64,000 nt of DNA from Colocasia esculenta (lineage: Eukaryota > Streptophyta > Magnoliopsida > Alismatales > Araceae): positions 69,477,184 through 69,541,183 of the forward strand of contig CM024764.1 in assembly GCA_014218235.1 (NCBI GenBank), given 5' to 3'. Position 1 is the first letter of the stretch, and every line of letters begins with the position of its first letter. The notes under the pieces were generated by a model. That model worked only from the letters and a program-made list of their open reading frames with translations, had not been told where the DNA came from and made no database searches. Positions 1-12,148 of this stretch are shown piece by piece. The position numbers were made by a program, and so were the translations under genes.

Positions 1-1837
1 TGTTTGACTTGTGCGTCATCTGAACTATCTCTGCAATGTTAATTTCAATAAGTGCAGCCCGTCTTCTATGGAGTTTGCTTTTACCTCAGATTCTCTCTGG
101 TCAGTATAAGGTTGGTCTCATTTTGTACGATCTTGTTCTTTGGTCTGGCTCTCTGTCCTTTCGCCATAATCATTGGGCAGCATACGTCCTCTTAGTCTCT
201 CAATGTTTTATTTCTTCTGTTGTTATGTCTTCTAATCTTCTTTGTATTTTGAGGGCTTGTCCCTCTCCTTTGTACTCTGTTTTCTCCTTATATTAGTAAA
301 TTGTAGCATTACCCTCCTCCCTTGGTTTAAAAAAAAAAGACATTATTAATTCTACTGTACTTCCCCCTTTTCTTGTTCTTCATCGTGTGCATATATGTAT
401 ATATATGTCTACATTTATACCCGAGGTCTAATGTATCAGGACTTCCGCATATGTTGTTATCCACGGAATCTTAGATACGTAGTCGATGCAAATGTCTGGT
501 ATAATCAGTGCATTTGTCTGAATGTGAACAAGTGTGTTTGCCTCGTATGAGCTGTAGTTGTTCTTATGGTTATATCTTAGCTCAGTGGTGATGGATATGC
601 CAAAATGCAGAGGGTCCTTGAGCAAGTCTAACTTTACATATAATGCGAGCCCCTTTGCTTCACGGAAGCTTCCTGTGGGGCTTCATCAAAAAACTGTGAA
701 TGTGAAGCTGCCTTGTTTTGTCACGGGCCATCTTAACCAAGAGATTTGGAGACCATACACAGCTCTCTCTCTCTCTCTCTCTCTCTCGGGTGGTATGTAT
801 GGGATATGCCTGATAAAGCTAGGCATTTCCGGCATGAGCTACCTTGGATAAGCTTAGGGATAACATGTTTAGGGGGTCTGTCAAATGCAAATTAAAGACA
901 ATTAAGTCTACAAAGTCATTTGGATTATCGAAACTTGGTTTGGCCCATATTCATAGTTTAATTGGATGATTAAAACTAGTTGTGCTACCCATAAACTCTT
1001 TTTCCTTTTTTCACTGTCTATGTAACCATGTGATTTGGAATGCAATGATGTATACACATATATACCTTAAGATCTAGCTAATTAAACTAGCTAGCAAATG
1101 AGCTTAGGAGGACCATGCATGGGGAGCAGACTAATTTAACAGCTAGGTCGGGGTCTCTTTCGGGTTCTTTCTCATCACATGCCTCGTCTGTCCTCTTCTT
1201 CTCCACCCTCCTCCAGTTGGCCTTGTCTATATCTCCCCTTCTCTCGGCTCCATTCCCTCTCTCCGAACGGTCATGGTCGTCGAACATCTCTATACTTAGC
1301 TTGGCTTCCTTTGTGGTGGACCACCCAGTCCACGGGCTGCATGCAGCTTCCTCGACCAGGGACTGCATGCTTCTGCTGGGTGCTTCCATATGCTTCACTG
1401 CGGCGCCTTTCCTTAAGTTATAAGGCTTGCAGCTCCGCTTTGTCACATCCTTTTTTTATGGATCTCTTCTATTTTTTCCCCATTTTATTTGATTTTTTTT
1501 GTTCCTTTCATGTCTTTTTTTTATGAAAGCCTTACCTACAGCTGACAGGAGAACGCATCCTCTTCCACTGGAAGAGAATGTTCTCATTCCACCATCGCAA
1601 TTCTAGGAGGCGATTATTATATAAATAAAAAAGGGGGTGATTACAGATGGATACTGGGCATCCCCAGTTTAAAATTTTTTTGATTGGATGGAGATGCAGG
1701 TAATAGAATGCTAACGTACTTCTTTAATTAAGTTGTATAAACTTAAATTATATAAATCAAGAAGAGATTTTTATCTAATTCACAAACTTATATTATATGA
1801 CTTTTGGCCGGCCTTAGCTTATTCGAAGAGTGTGTCT
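1..1837. other. gene-free AT-rich stretch
   Basis: No ORF here resembles a known family. There is a pyrimidine-rich block at about 1150-1520 and a short TATATA run near 1049-1061, but nothing ties them to a gene. The run of A after a T-rich segment near 330 could be a retroposon tail, but I found no coding sequence in front of it. Confidence 0.5.
763..787. repeat. (CT)n microsatellite
   Basis: An uninterrupted CT dinucleotide run of about 25 bases is visible directly. Confidence 0.95.
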
Positions 1838-1846
1838 TTGGCAAAG

Positions 1847-2041
1847 GAATGGGGATCCTCTAAATACATCGCATGACTGAGTCTTATCAGTACAAGGGAG
1901 GTGGGATAAAATTTTACGTTTCGATCCCTAAATAAAATATAAAAAATTTTACACAGGGTGAGTTTAAATGTAAAACTCTAATCTCCCTCCCCTTGTACTG
2001 ACAAGATTCAATCCTGCATTATATTTAGAGGATCCCCATTC
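1847..2041. mobile_element. Mutator-like MITE with 9-bp target-site duplication
   Basis: The 195-bp element begins GAATGGGGATCCTCTAAATA and ends with the exact reverse complement. The inverted similarity extends about 60 bases inward with mismatches (a CAGTACAAGGG-type block occurs on both arms). It is flanked by the same nine bases, TTGGCAAAG, at 1838-1846 and 2042-2050. A 9-bp duplication is typical of Mutator-superfamily insertions. It has no coding capacity, so it would depend on a transposase elsewhere. The centre is AT-rich. Confidence 0.88.
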
Positions 2042-2257
2042 TTGGCAAAGTGCTGCTACGTCATTCTTTGGAGGAAGTAATTATGAATCAAATAAAAGGT
2101 GTATGTATTGGAAAATGTCTCAACTTTTTGGATCCTTAGTTACGTGATCTAAGATTGATGCATGATTAATGAAACTTAACATTTGATGGCAATGAGTTGG
2201 TAGCAAAACAGTTGATATAAGCTGAATATTTTAATTACTAATTTTATATGAACCTTG

Positions 2258-4630
2258 TGATAAGGTCGATCCATTCGACCTCCTCCTTACCCAAGATCCA
2301 ATCTTGGGTAATCAGGTTCGTTGGTGTTATCAAAGGCGAACTACCTTTGGACACTCCTTGGACCATCCTACAAAAGAAAAGGTGAGCCTAAGAGAGAGTT
2401 CTCTAGATAAGTCCTTCGACTCTCAAATCAATCTAAACTTAATTGAGAAGATAGAGAGAGAAAGGGTAGCAAAGAGAGAGAGATGTGTAACACTTTGCAT
2501 CATCGCCCCTTACTTGTAGTTGGGAACCTCCTTTTGGAGAATATTGCTATAGTTAAGAGTAAAAATTTTCAACTAATATTAGACTAAAGTCTCTTCCACT
2601 CTTATTGTCAATAACCAAGTTACTGGGTTTAGTCCCGAACCAGGCCCATCTTAAGTCCACCACTTTTGGATTCAATTGTAGGGGAAAGTCTGATCTCGAA
2701 AGTACTTTCGACCATGCCTCCATGGCCCATAAGTGATTGATTCAATAACTCGGCTCTAACCTTGTGCTTGGTTAATTTGGAGCCAAAGATTTTAGATTTT
2801 AAACTCATGCCTAACGACTTAAAGGTGAGCAGGTCGAAGAGCTGAGGAGCTCGGTAGCTCTACTCCAACTCTCATGCCTTGTCGGATTGGAGAGAAGTAG
2901 GTTGGAGAGATTAAGAGGTTAGGTTCTAACCTCATTCTCGGGGGTTTAGAGGTGAGAAAGTTTCGAGAGTTGAAGAGCACAAGCTCTAACCTCGTGCCTT
3001 ATCAACTTGGAGGTGATCGAGTTCAAAGAGCTAAAGAGTTTGCAGTCTAACCTTGTGCCTTGTGATCTTGAAGCCAAAGAGCTTGGACTTTAACCTCATG
3101 TCTGGAGGTGAGCAAGTCAAAGAGCTAAGGAGCTCAGCATCTCGGCTCTTATGTCATGTCTTATTAGCTTGGCAGTGAGTAGGTTAAAGAGCTGAAGAAC
3201 TCAGACTCTAACCTCATGCCCAGAGGCTTGGAGGTGATCAAGTTTGGAGACCTAAAGAGCTCAGTAGCTTGGATCTAAGCTTGTGGCCCTAGGCTTGGAG
3301 GAAAACGAGCTCGAAGAGCCAAAGAGCTAAAGCTCTAACCTGTGGTCTTATCAACTGAGAAGTGAGTGAGCTTGGAGAGATGTAAGCTCATGTCTTTTCG
3401 AGTTGGAGGTGAGTAGGATGCAGCTTAGCTCTAACCTCATACCTTTGGATGGCCTAGAGGTAAGCGAGTTCAAGGAGATGAAGAGCTCAGGTTCTAACCT
3501 CATGTCCTTATTGGCTTGGAGGTGAGCGAGCTCATAGAGCTGAATAGTTTGGCAAATCGGCTCTATCTTTGTGCCTTGTCCGCTTGGGGGTGAGTAGGTT
3601 GGAGAGCTGAAGAGTTGAGCACTAATCTCATGTCTTGTTGGCTTGGAGGTGAGTAAACTCGGAGAGCTGAAGAGCTCAATAGCTTGGCTCTAACCTCCTA
3701 TCTTGCGGACATGGAGGTGAGCAGGTTGGAGAATTGAAGAGCTCAAGCGTTCACCTCATGCTTGGAGGCTTGGAGGTAAGAAAGTTTGGTGAGTTGAGAA
3801 ACTCTAGTTCTAATCTCATGCCTTGTCAACTTGGAGGTGAATGACCTTGGAGAGAGTTTGGGTTCTAACCCCTTGTCTTATCAACTTAAAGATGAGCAAG
3901 CTCGAAGAGTTAAAGATCTTGATAGCTCGGCTTTTAGTTGAGATTACTAATCATAGACTATCGAGATGTTTTCATTGGCATGGCCTCGAGCATTTTGTTG
4001 GTTTAACCTAATAACCACTCTTCTTAAAGAGTTAACCGAAATGTGTTGTCATCTTGGGAGTTCTGTTGAAAAAGAGATTAAAGGTTTTGTTGACAGGAGC
4101 TCATGCAAGATGAAGGCATTAATATAAGCGAAGTTGGTAAGATCGAGAATGACTAGATGACCTCCCTAAGTGTTCTCCATGGTCACCATGATAATTACTT
4201 TAGTTGTCTCAAGGTAAATAGAATAAAGGGTAGAGGAAGTTATATTGAATTTTAATAGTGTTCTTGACATATGGTGTTAACGATAAGATTAATTCACTTA
4301 GGGCAGGCATTACTTGAGATACAGTCTTGGGCTATTAGGTTCGTCGGTGTAATCAAGGGCAACCTATCTTCAGGCACTTCTCGAGCCATCCTATGAGACA
4401 AATGGTAAGCGTACGAGGGAGTTCCCAAGTAAATTCTCTAACACTCAAATTAATTTGAGTTTAGTTGAGAAAAGAGAGAGAGAGTGACATGGTGCACTTT
4501 AGCATCATCCCCATTTACTTGTAGTTGGGAACCTCCTTTCCGAGGTTATTGTAGTTGGGAGTAAAAAAACTCCCAACTGATGTGAGACTAAACTATTTTC
4601 CACTCTTACCCCTAATAACTAGATAGTATA
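2258..4630. mobile_element. possible non-autonomous direct-terminal-repeat element
   Basis: Two degenerate direct repeats of about 360 bp (about 2258-2630 and 4272-4630) flank a 1.6-kb centre that is mostly minisatellite. Shared blocks include CTTGTAGTTGGGAACCTCC at about 2512 and 4519, a TTGGG..ATCAGGTTCGT-like block at the left of each copy, and an AGAGAGAGAG stretch. LTR-flanked non-coding elements (LARD/TRIM-like) have this plan. I see no clear primer site, polypurine tract or target duplication, so a segmental duplication around a minisatellite is an equal alternative. Confidence 0.4.
2815..3935. repeat. degenerate minisatellite, ~67-bp unit
   Basis: About 17 diverged copies of a unit are visible: a GGAGGTGAGCAAG-like start, then GAGCTGAAGAGCTC, then CTCTAACCTCATGCC. 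Starts lie near 2823, 2950, 3010, 3105, 3170, 3230, 3296, 3360, 3406, 3460, 3519, 3587, 3645, 3713, 3772, 3832 and 3890. The spacing is 46 to about 127 bp, averaging about 67. No reading frame persists through it. Confidence 0.8.
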
Positions 4631-6752
4631 TTTACTGATGTAAGCTATTGTATTTATGAATATGGTGACATCCACGTCGAATTTTTAGATTTGTTATATT
4701 TTATTAGTCATTTGGTGCTATAAGAACGTAAAGTTCGTGAATGCAACTGTTTGCAGTGTCAGATATGTTTTTGATAATTTATGAAAATCAAATTTTCATA
4801 AATATACGTACACTTTTTTATACGTACACACTAATACACAATTTCATAAGGTTTATACAAAAAAATTTCCTGTTTATTTCCTGATCCAGAATCATGATCT
4901 ATCTGCAATTCCAGTTATTGTCACATCGGAGAAATAAGTTTTGCCCGATTACGCAATTAACATCAGAGCCTCCGTTGGACCGTTGGGCATGTGCTCGAGA
5001 AAGACAAGGCTGATATCTTAAGGAGAATCTTTTTTTTTTTTTTAAGACATTTTTCCTGCGAAACTCGATCATCCCAAGTTTAATTATTAACTCCTTGGAC
5101 AAATTCATTTATCGTTAAGAACCTTATTAGCATGTCCATGACACTGTGGATCCATGATATGAGTGCCAATAATCCGACAGTAGAAACTTGCCCATGAATA
5201 GTACTGACTACTGGGCCAGGTGTTTGGACTATAATCCAATGGGCGTCCTGTGATGGGCTTAGGTTTTTGCTTTTGTTAATGGTCTGGCAATTAAAGTTTA
5301 TGAACCTCGAACGGAGCCCAACTAATTGACATAATGGGTTTCACCTCCTATCCTCTCAAACTTCTCTTCTTCTCTTGTTTCACCTTTATCTCTAACGCAA
5401 TGTACACTTGTTTTGATGGAAAACGGATGTTGCCATATGCTTCCGTGCTAATAGCAAATGGCAACTTGCCTTTTCATTTTTATTTTTTGTGGCATCAGAT
5501 ATAGGATTGAGTAGTACTATTTGTTGCACACTTAAGTATGCATTAAGAGGAGTACATACACCCTCGTTAATTCACATTTGACATAAGCAATACTCACAAT
5601 GACATCGTACCCATTGTTGGCCATCCTAACAGATCCATGTCCACTAATGGTTGCTGGAATTATCTAAATATTACTCGACGCGAATATATAGTAGCTGCTA
5701 TTAACTTCGCCAGAGCTAGCTAATCCGGAATAGACCCAATCCTGAAATTTTATGATGATAACTTATTTTATTAAGAATGGGCTAAATTAGATTGACGAGT
5801 TGAATTAACTTCTCATGGCAATGTTAATGCCACTAGTGTGATGTTAACAAGACGCCATGGTGCAAGTGATGACTGTTAACGATAACATTTTGCATGATGT
5901 CAAAGAGTTGCTAGTTGCTACTTGTTGGCATCGCCTATATGGTTTTCTATTGACCACTTTCAAAAGTTTAAGTTACTACTTGTCTTTACATTTCAAATCA
6001 GTGATCCCATCCCATGGCTACTTTTTTAGAGAAAATATACACACTAAATTGGCCAAAAATTGTCGGCCTATTAGTTAGGAAATATGATTCTCTTTTTCTA
6101 TGTTTTGTGTCGTTCAATCATCGTTGAGATTATATGGATACATCGGATGTGATATTTTTAAATAAAAGAACAGGCATAAACCTATAGCTCAAAGTATCTT
6201 GTGCAATAAACATAAGGCTAGCTTCTCGAAGATTTCAGAAACCACCCACTGGAACATGCTTATGATATGCATTATGTATGAAGAATTTTTAATCGATATA
6301 ACCATAATATACCATCATCCCAACCAAAGTGTTGCAATGGGCCTTTCAATACATTTAGATAATTTCAATTTTCTATTTTATTTTATTTTTTAAAGTTCAC
6401 ACCGACCCATTCTCTTGACATGAATATAGGTGGCATATAAATATTCGTCAAATAAAATTATTGGACAAGGGATAATGACGAGTTAGATAAAAGAAAATTC
6501 AAAAACATAAGATAATGATTGGATTGGATTCTCGTCACACTGTTGATACGTGCAATGACACGCTTAGAGAGGGGCGAAAGAGGATTTTTATAATTTTAAG
6601 AAATTAAAAAAAGAAAAATATAATTTACATCTCTCGTTGAAATCAAGAGAAAATGATCGACCGCTCTTGTTCAAATGTGTTAAACAGGCAAATTTACATA
6701 AATAATTAAAGTTATTATTTTAAAATTGTATGCCTAATAATATTTTAAAGGG
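4631..6752. other. gene-free stretch
   Basis: Short ORFs (for example 5857-6078 and 6199-6393) have no recognisable domain and sit in AT-rich sequence. There is a poly-T run at about 5030-5043. I see no gene, RNA or clear mobile element. Confidence 0.5.
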
Positions 6753-6893
6753 TAAATTAATTAGGAGTCTCTATCAAATTTTTGACTTATTTGTTAGTCC
6801 CTAACAAAGTTGTAACTCATTACAGTAAGTGTTATTATTTGTTACGGTATACAAAAACCTCTATGTTACAGTCAAAGACTTCTAATTAATTTA
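6753..6893. mobile_element. inverted-repeat MITE-like element
   Basis: Bases 6753-6770 and 6876-6893 are inverted repeats matching at 17 of 18 positions (TAAATTAATTAGGAGTCT and its complement). Similarity continues weakly into TATTTTAAA on both sides. The size of about 141 bp and the lack of coding sequence suit a MITE. I could not fix a target duplication, so the superfamily is open. Confidence 0.55.
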
Positions 6894-7379
6894 TCTTATT
6901 TTAAAATATGTTGTTTGTAATGAATAAATGAGACTCCTGTAATTAGATTTCTTGAGGTTAGGGAATATTATAGCGATCAACTATCTAAATAATTAAATTA
7001 AGTCGTTCTATATTTAAGCATGCCGAATAGAATTTTAATAATAATAATGTATGTTATAAATAACCATATCTATGCATTTAGAATATTTAAGATATTGGAT
7101 AGTATTCCATCTCGAATTTGGTTTAAAGAAAAAGAGACCCAGCCGTAGTAGTAAAAGAGTTAAAAATTATTCTAGTCTGGTTTGAGCTTGTGTCCTCGTA
7201 TGGGTAGGAAGCATATTTCATAATGTGAGTTGCCTCTTTTGAGTGGGTCTCTTGATTTCGAATCATCTTTCTATAGCGATTTGAACCCCGTTAGGAGTTC
7301 CTTAATATAGAGTCGGATAAAGTAGTTTAGGTCCACTATAAATATTGGAGGTTGGTTGCGGTGTTAGGAGTCTTTTATA
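6894..7379. other. gene-free stretch
   Basis: AT-rich DNA with no ORF, repeat or site that I can support. Confidence 0.5.
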
Positions 7380-8264
7380 GGGTGTTTGGTTGTACTTTTT
7401 TTTTCAATTTTCTCTCTTAAATTTAAAAAAGAAAGAGGACAAATATAATGACATGTTTGGTAAACAATTTTTTATTTTAGAGAACAACTTTTATCTAATG
7501 TAAATCTCTCTCAAAATAAAAATAAGGAGGAATTAATTTTTAAAACAAAAGCACACTCACTCTTCTCTCAACTAAACCACCCCCCACATCGCCCCCTCCT
7601 CCTCCCCTCCCCCCATGCACCACCCCCTCTTCCTCCATGCGTAGCCCCCTCCTCCTCCCCTCCCCCTATCGCCCCCTCCACCCCCCCCTTGTGGAACCAC
7701 CTCTCCCACCCCCGCCCTCCGCCCAGTGCCCCCCCCCCCCCCCGCCCCGGAACCCCCACTCCTACCCCCGCCCTCCCCTAGCCCCCGCCGCCGGAACCCC
7801 CCCTCCCGCCCCCGCTCTCAGCCCAGCCCCCCCCCCCCCCCCCCCGCCCTCCCCTGCGCCCCCGAAACCCCCCCTCCCGCCCCCGCCCTCACCCCAGCCC
7901 TCGCCGCCGGAACCCCCCCTCCCGCCCTCCCGCCCCCGACCTACCCCCCCCCCCCCCACCCCGAGGCCCCCTACCTCAGAACCCCCACCCACCCCTGCCC
8001 TCGCCCCCCCCCCCCCCCCCCACCCCCAGGCCCCCTACCCCGGAACCCCCACCCACCCCCGCCCCGCCCCCCACCGAAACCCCAGCCCCACCCGCCCCCT
8101 CCCGCCCTTCGCCCCCAAGCACATCAATATTAATTTTAAAAAATTTGATATTTTTACCAAATAAGTAACGTCACATTTTTACAATTTTAAATTTAAAGTT
8201 AAAAATAAATACAACATGATTTTTTAGGTAGAATTTTTTTTTTTAAATTACTCCCAAACACCCC
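7380..8264. mobile_element. hAT-like TIR element filled by a C-rich tract
   Basis: The left end GGGTGTTTGGTTGTA and the right end read on the other strand, GGGTGTTTGGGAGTA, agree at 13 of 15 bases. GGGTGTTTGG-type ends are common in plant hAT-like MITEs. AT-rich arms (7390-7560 and 8120-8250) enclose a 540-bp C-rich core. I could not identify a clean 8-bp target duplication. The element is non-coding. Confidence 0.5.
7570..8115. repeat. C-rich low-complexity tract (G-rich on minus strand)
   Basis: About 540 bases are almost entirely C with interspersed A, T and G. Runs of 8-18 C occur near 7732-7744, 7830-7847, 7947-7957 and 8006-8021. A loose tandem unit resembling CCCCCGCCCTC..CCGGAACCC recurs. 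The minus strand has many G runs and could form quadruplexes. The polyproline ORFs it opens are composition artefacts. Confidence 0.85.
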
Positions 8265-9011
8265 CATTAATACTGAATCTCAAGGGAGGTTGTTGATGAG
8301 TCTTGGGCAAGAGGAAGGTGTTGTCATCCCAGAGAATTGTAGAGTTAGGCTCAATCTTGAAAAAGTTTTGCTAGAATCAAGGTAGGATAATTTACCTGAA
8401 TTCTTATAGCATGTATTTTAATGCTTTGTATTGTTTCTAGAATTTGTATAATAAGATTAAGGTGTAAGTATAAAGTATGATATGCAAATCTATTTGTCCG
8501 TGCATAGTATGATTTTTACGTTAATTTTATGATATCATCCGCATAAACATGATGCTTTCATGATTATTACTATGAATATTAGGAATTTGTTCTGATTCAT
8601 AAAATGCACGTCTGATTTGGATAAAATATGTTATAAATCTACTTATGTCGTGCATCATGATGGACAAAGTCACCTAAGAGAAGTGATTTTCCCTTCAAAT
8701 ATCTGTGGGGACATCAATTTAGCCGCTTCTGATATGCAGAAAATTCTAAAAGTTGAGATAAAACTTGATTGATGGTAGAACAATTTGTTCTTGGCACTAT
8801 GCAGTTAACTAATTAAGGCCTTGATTAAAAAAAAAACTTATTAAGGCCTTAACATTAAATACCTAGGTGCAAGGCATTTGTTCTATCTATTTCTGACTAG
8901 GTTGGATACATATTTGATGAGTAAGCCTGTTTGTTTATTTGATATCATAGATATGGCGGTGACACGTGCATAAGATAAATTTGATATGCTTTAAAACATG
9001 TTAAGTTTTCA
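8265..9011. other. gene-free stretch
   Basis: No ORF or repeat that I can support. The sequence is AT-rich intergenic DNA. Confidence 0.5.
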
Positions 9012-9169
9012 TGTAATGACCCAGTCGCAAGTTGTGCAAGAGGAAAGAGAGCTACACATTCAATCGGAATGGGATACTTAGTAGGGTGGTGATCTGTGAG
9101 GCCAGCGTGGAGCAGCCAACAGAGTGGAGCTACTACTATGTATGGTTAAGACAAGAATATGTAAATATT
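9012..9169 (+). other. possible gypsy LTR 5' start (TGTAATGACCC)
   Basis: A TGTAATGACCC start resembles many gypsy LTR starts (compare TGTAACGCCCC at 21309 and TGTAACGACCC at 63678). If it is real, the AATCGATT array downstream would lie within a very long LTR. Near 18140-18175 there is a TTTTTCAGGAGATC..GGTGAAGATT passage like the 3' part of plant gypsy LTRs. I found no matching target duplication, so this is only a hypothesis. Confidence 0.25.
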
Positions 9170-9838
9170 GATAGGTTTTTGCAACTTGAGAAATTGATTA
9201 TGTTTCCTATGTTTGTTTTAGTTTATCCATTGTTTCTTATATGTTTGTTACCATTAATCGATTATGTTATTTATGTTTATTTCCATTGATCGATTAAGCT
9301 TCTAATAATTGATTATGTTTCCTATGACATAATTTCTCATTAATCAATTAACTTCTATTTGATTGTATCATAGTGTGTACTATAATCGATTAATTGTCTT
9401 GATAATTAATTAAGTCTCACTGTGACAAGTTTGGCTTATTATGACTAAGTATTCTACACATGATACGTTAATCAATTAAATTTTCTTGTGATTTCTACAA
9501 CTAAGTGTCATAGTGGCACTATAATCAATTATGTATCCCAATAATCGATTGTGTCCTCACTATGATAGTTTTTTATTTTGGGACCAAGTGCCACAGTGGG
9601 CAGTATAATCTATTATGTCCTCACTGTGACTAGTTTTGGTTTCTATGGTTATGTACCATTCAGTGTGTACTATAATCGATTATGTCTTATAATAATGAGT
9701 TTTGGTTTCTATGACTAAGTATCAATATTCAATGCGCATTATAATTGATTATGTGTTCTTGATAATAAGTTATATCTCACTGTTACAAGTTTTGATTTCT
9801 ATGACTAAGTACTACATAGTGCACTGGAATCAATTATG
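9170..9838. repeat. AATCGATT dyad array, segment 1
   Basis: A degenerate repeat is built on a GACTAAGTATCATAGTGGGCAC-like body followed by TATAATCGATTATGT. Several palindromic AATCGATT/AATTAATT sites are paired about 20 bp apart (centres about 9387/9407 and 9526/9546). The array resumes at 11813 and 13701, being interrupted by two inserted solo LTRs. Confidence 0.75.
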
Positions 9839-10087
9839 TGTTAGGATCTCATTTTTAACAAAACTTTTCTATATAAATATGATACAAAATATAATAAAAA
9901 TATTAAGAAGAAGAAAGTATATTATGTTGTTTAATAATAATAATAATAACAAAAAAAAAGTATTTTAATATAAATTGCACCTAAAATATAACTTAACAAA
10001 TTATCCACAGTCATTATCCACCCACCCCCCCCCCCCTCCGTCATTATCTACCCACCCATCTCCCCTTCCTTATCACCTCCCCACCCT

Positions 10088-10098
10088 GGTTTATATAA
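10088..10098 (+). promoter_or_regulatory. TATA box of the solo LTR
   Basis: TTTATATAAGG lies 250 bp inside the LTR and is followed by a GA-rich segment, as expected for an LTR promoter and leader. The assignment rests on position and motif only. Confidence 0.5.
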
Positions 10099-10250
10099 GG
10101 GGAAGGGGAAGAGCAAGGGAAAGTGAGAGGCAGGAGAAAGAGAGTGACGAGAGAAAGGAAAAGAGGGAAGAGTGAGAGGCGGGAGAGAGAGAGAGGAGTG
10201 AGAGGCAAGAGAAGAGTAGGGGGAAAAAGATCACGTAACAAGAAAACAAA

Positions 10251-11045
10251 ATTTTGTAGAGAAAAAAAAAGAATGTGTATTTTAGTACGAGAATTATAAG
10301 ATAGGCAAAGGATATACTGGGTTTATAAAATATGTTTCATTTCATATTTTTATTTTATTTAGATGTTAAATTACCATCTATATTTTTGTGTTAGAATATA
10401 TAGTTGTCCCACTACTCTGTTAACTTTATGTTCTAAATCTGTTATTTAAATTATTATGTTCTCTAATTTCATTTCGTATATATAGGGATCTACTTTAGGT
10501 TCTGCTCGACTTATATCTTACAATTAGATTTTGTAGAGGAAAAAAAATTGTGTATTTTAGTACAAGAATTATAAGATAGTCAAAGGATATACCGGGCCTA
10601 TAAAATATGTTTCATTTCATATTTTTATTTTATTTAGATGTTAAATTGCCATCTATATTTTTGTGTTAGAATATATAGTTGTCCCACTATTCTGTTAACT
10701 TTATGTTCTAAATCTGTTATTTAAATTATTATATTCTCTAATTTTATTTCGTATATATAGGGATCTACTTTAGGTTCTGCTCAACTTATATCTTACAATT
10801 AGATTTTGTAGAGGAAAAAAAATTGTGTATTTTAGTACAAGAATTATAAGATAGTCAAAGGATATACCGGGCCTATAAAATATGTTTCATTTCATATTTT
10901 TATTTTATTTAGATGTTAATTGCCATCTATATTTTTGTGTTAGAATATATAGTTGTCCCACTATTCTGTTAACTTTATGTTCTAATATTCTCGTATATAT
11001 AGGGTTCTACTTTAGGTTCTGTTTGACTTATATCCTATAATTTAT
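10251..11045 (+). repeat. three tandem copies of a 275-bp unit inside the solo LTR
   Basis: The copies start at 10251, 10527 and 10802, each beginning ATTTTGTAGAG. They are very similar over TTTTAGTAC..GAATTATAAGATAG, the TAAAATATGTTTCATTTC block and GGGATCTACTTTAGGTTC. The third copy has a deletion near 10980-10990. This is an internal expansion of the LTR after the promoter. Confidence 0.92.
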
Positions 11046-11812
11046 CTTATAGTTATTTTAACTAGAACTTCAATAAATTTGTTTATAAAATGTGACTATA
11101 TCATGGACATTGTCACCATGTGGATATTTTTGTGGACTGAAAGGGTGAAGTCATTTTAGGCATGAGGGTAATGAATTTCTTTCTGAAATCCTAATGTACC
11201 ATCCAGTTTGGATGAAGTTAGGTGGAGATCCGTCGTCTGGTATTACACATTGCTAAGACTTGATACCATTGCCCAGACATCAGGTCGATTTATGTATGTT
11301 TTGGGCCTTAATGGTATTTTGCGATGTATGTCTAAATTGTGTAAGTATAAAATGAAAAGATGATTAGATTTAAATTATTTGGTACTTATATCTTAATTTA
11401 TTTGACTGAATTCTTTACTATTAAAAGTCTTCATTTTTTACTTTATTTTGGATACAATTATTACGCACATTAAGCTTAAACATATAATTTTGTTAGCACT
11501 ATTTCCATTACCTTGGGCACTGTCTTGATGCCTACTGAGTACTTTGACTCACTAGTTTTGTATATATGTTTATTTTCAAGAAATCTTGAAGATAGTCCCG
11601 AGCCAATCTCAGAGGAGGAATAAATTACGTCGCTACAATTTTTTTTTTTACCTTGTATAAATTAGCATGTATTATTTAAATAAAAATATACGTTATGGTT
11701 GGAACAATATAAATGTCTAATAATCTAGAAATTTACAAACTCTCACTATGTATCTGTCACTATAGCCTTCCCAACTCTCATTTTTTGTATAAGAGAAATT
11801 GGGGGCGTTACA

Positions 11813-12148
11813 TTATGTGTTCCTGGTAATCTATTATGTCTCACTATATTGAGTTTTCTAATTATGTGACTAAGTGCCATAATAGACATTATAATCAATT
11901 ATGTGTCCTCGCTAATTGATTATACCCTTCATGTGATGAGCTTTGATTTCATGGGGCTAAGTATCATACAATGTGCAATAAAATCGATTATGTTCATGAT
12001 AATTGATTATGTCCTCACTATGATGAGTTTTTTATTTTCTACGGCCAAAATAAGTATTATACAACATGCACATAATCGACTATATGTCCCGATAATCAAT
12101 TATGTCTCATTGTGACGAGTTTTCTATTTATGTGACTAAGTACCTCAT
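11813..12148. repeat. AATCGATT dyad array, segment 2
   Basis: Continuation of the 9170-9838 array after the solo LTR. Dyad pairs are at about 11896/11917, 11985/12004 and 12077/12097 (centre spacing 19-21 bp). Confidence 0.75.

Larger units (their letters stand above)
9839..11812 (+). mobile_element. gypsy-type solo LTR, perfect 5-bp target duplication
   Basis: The 1974-bp sequence starts TGTTAGGATC and ends GGGGCGTTACA. The five bases TTATG flank both sides (9834-9838 and 11813-11817), and the flanking dyad array is continuous if the LTR is removed. Starting with TG and ending with CA, ending in GGCGTTACA, and lacking internal coding all fit a solo LTR left by LTR-LTR recombination of a Ty3/gypsy element. 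It contains a TATA-like site at 10090, a purine-rich leader at about 10095-10230, and three tandem copies of a 275-bp unit. Confidence 0.85.

Noticed and set aside
1087..1526. Three ORFs of 102-119 residues on both strands
   Set aside because: No recognisable domain, and they overlap each other in a pyrimidine-rich block. Insufficient support for a gene.
7637..8164. 175- and 135-residue proline-rich ORFs that look like extensin-type proteins
   Set aside because: They arise in all frames of a C-rich tract, lack a signal peptide and are caused by base composition.
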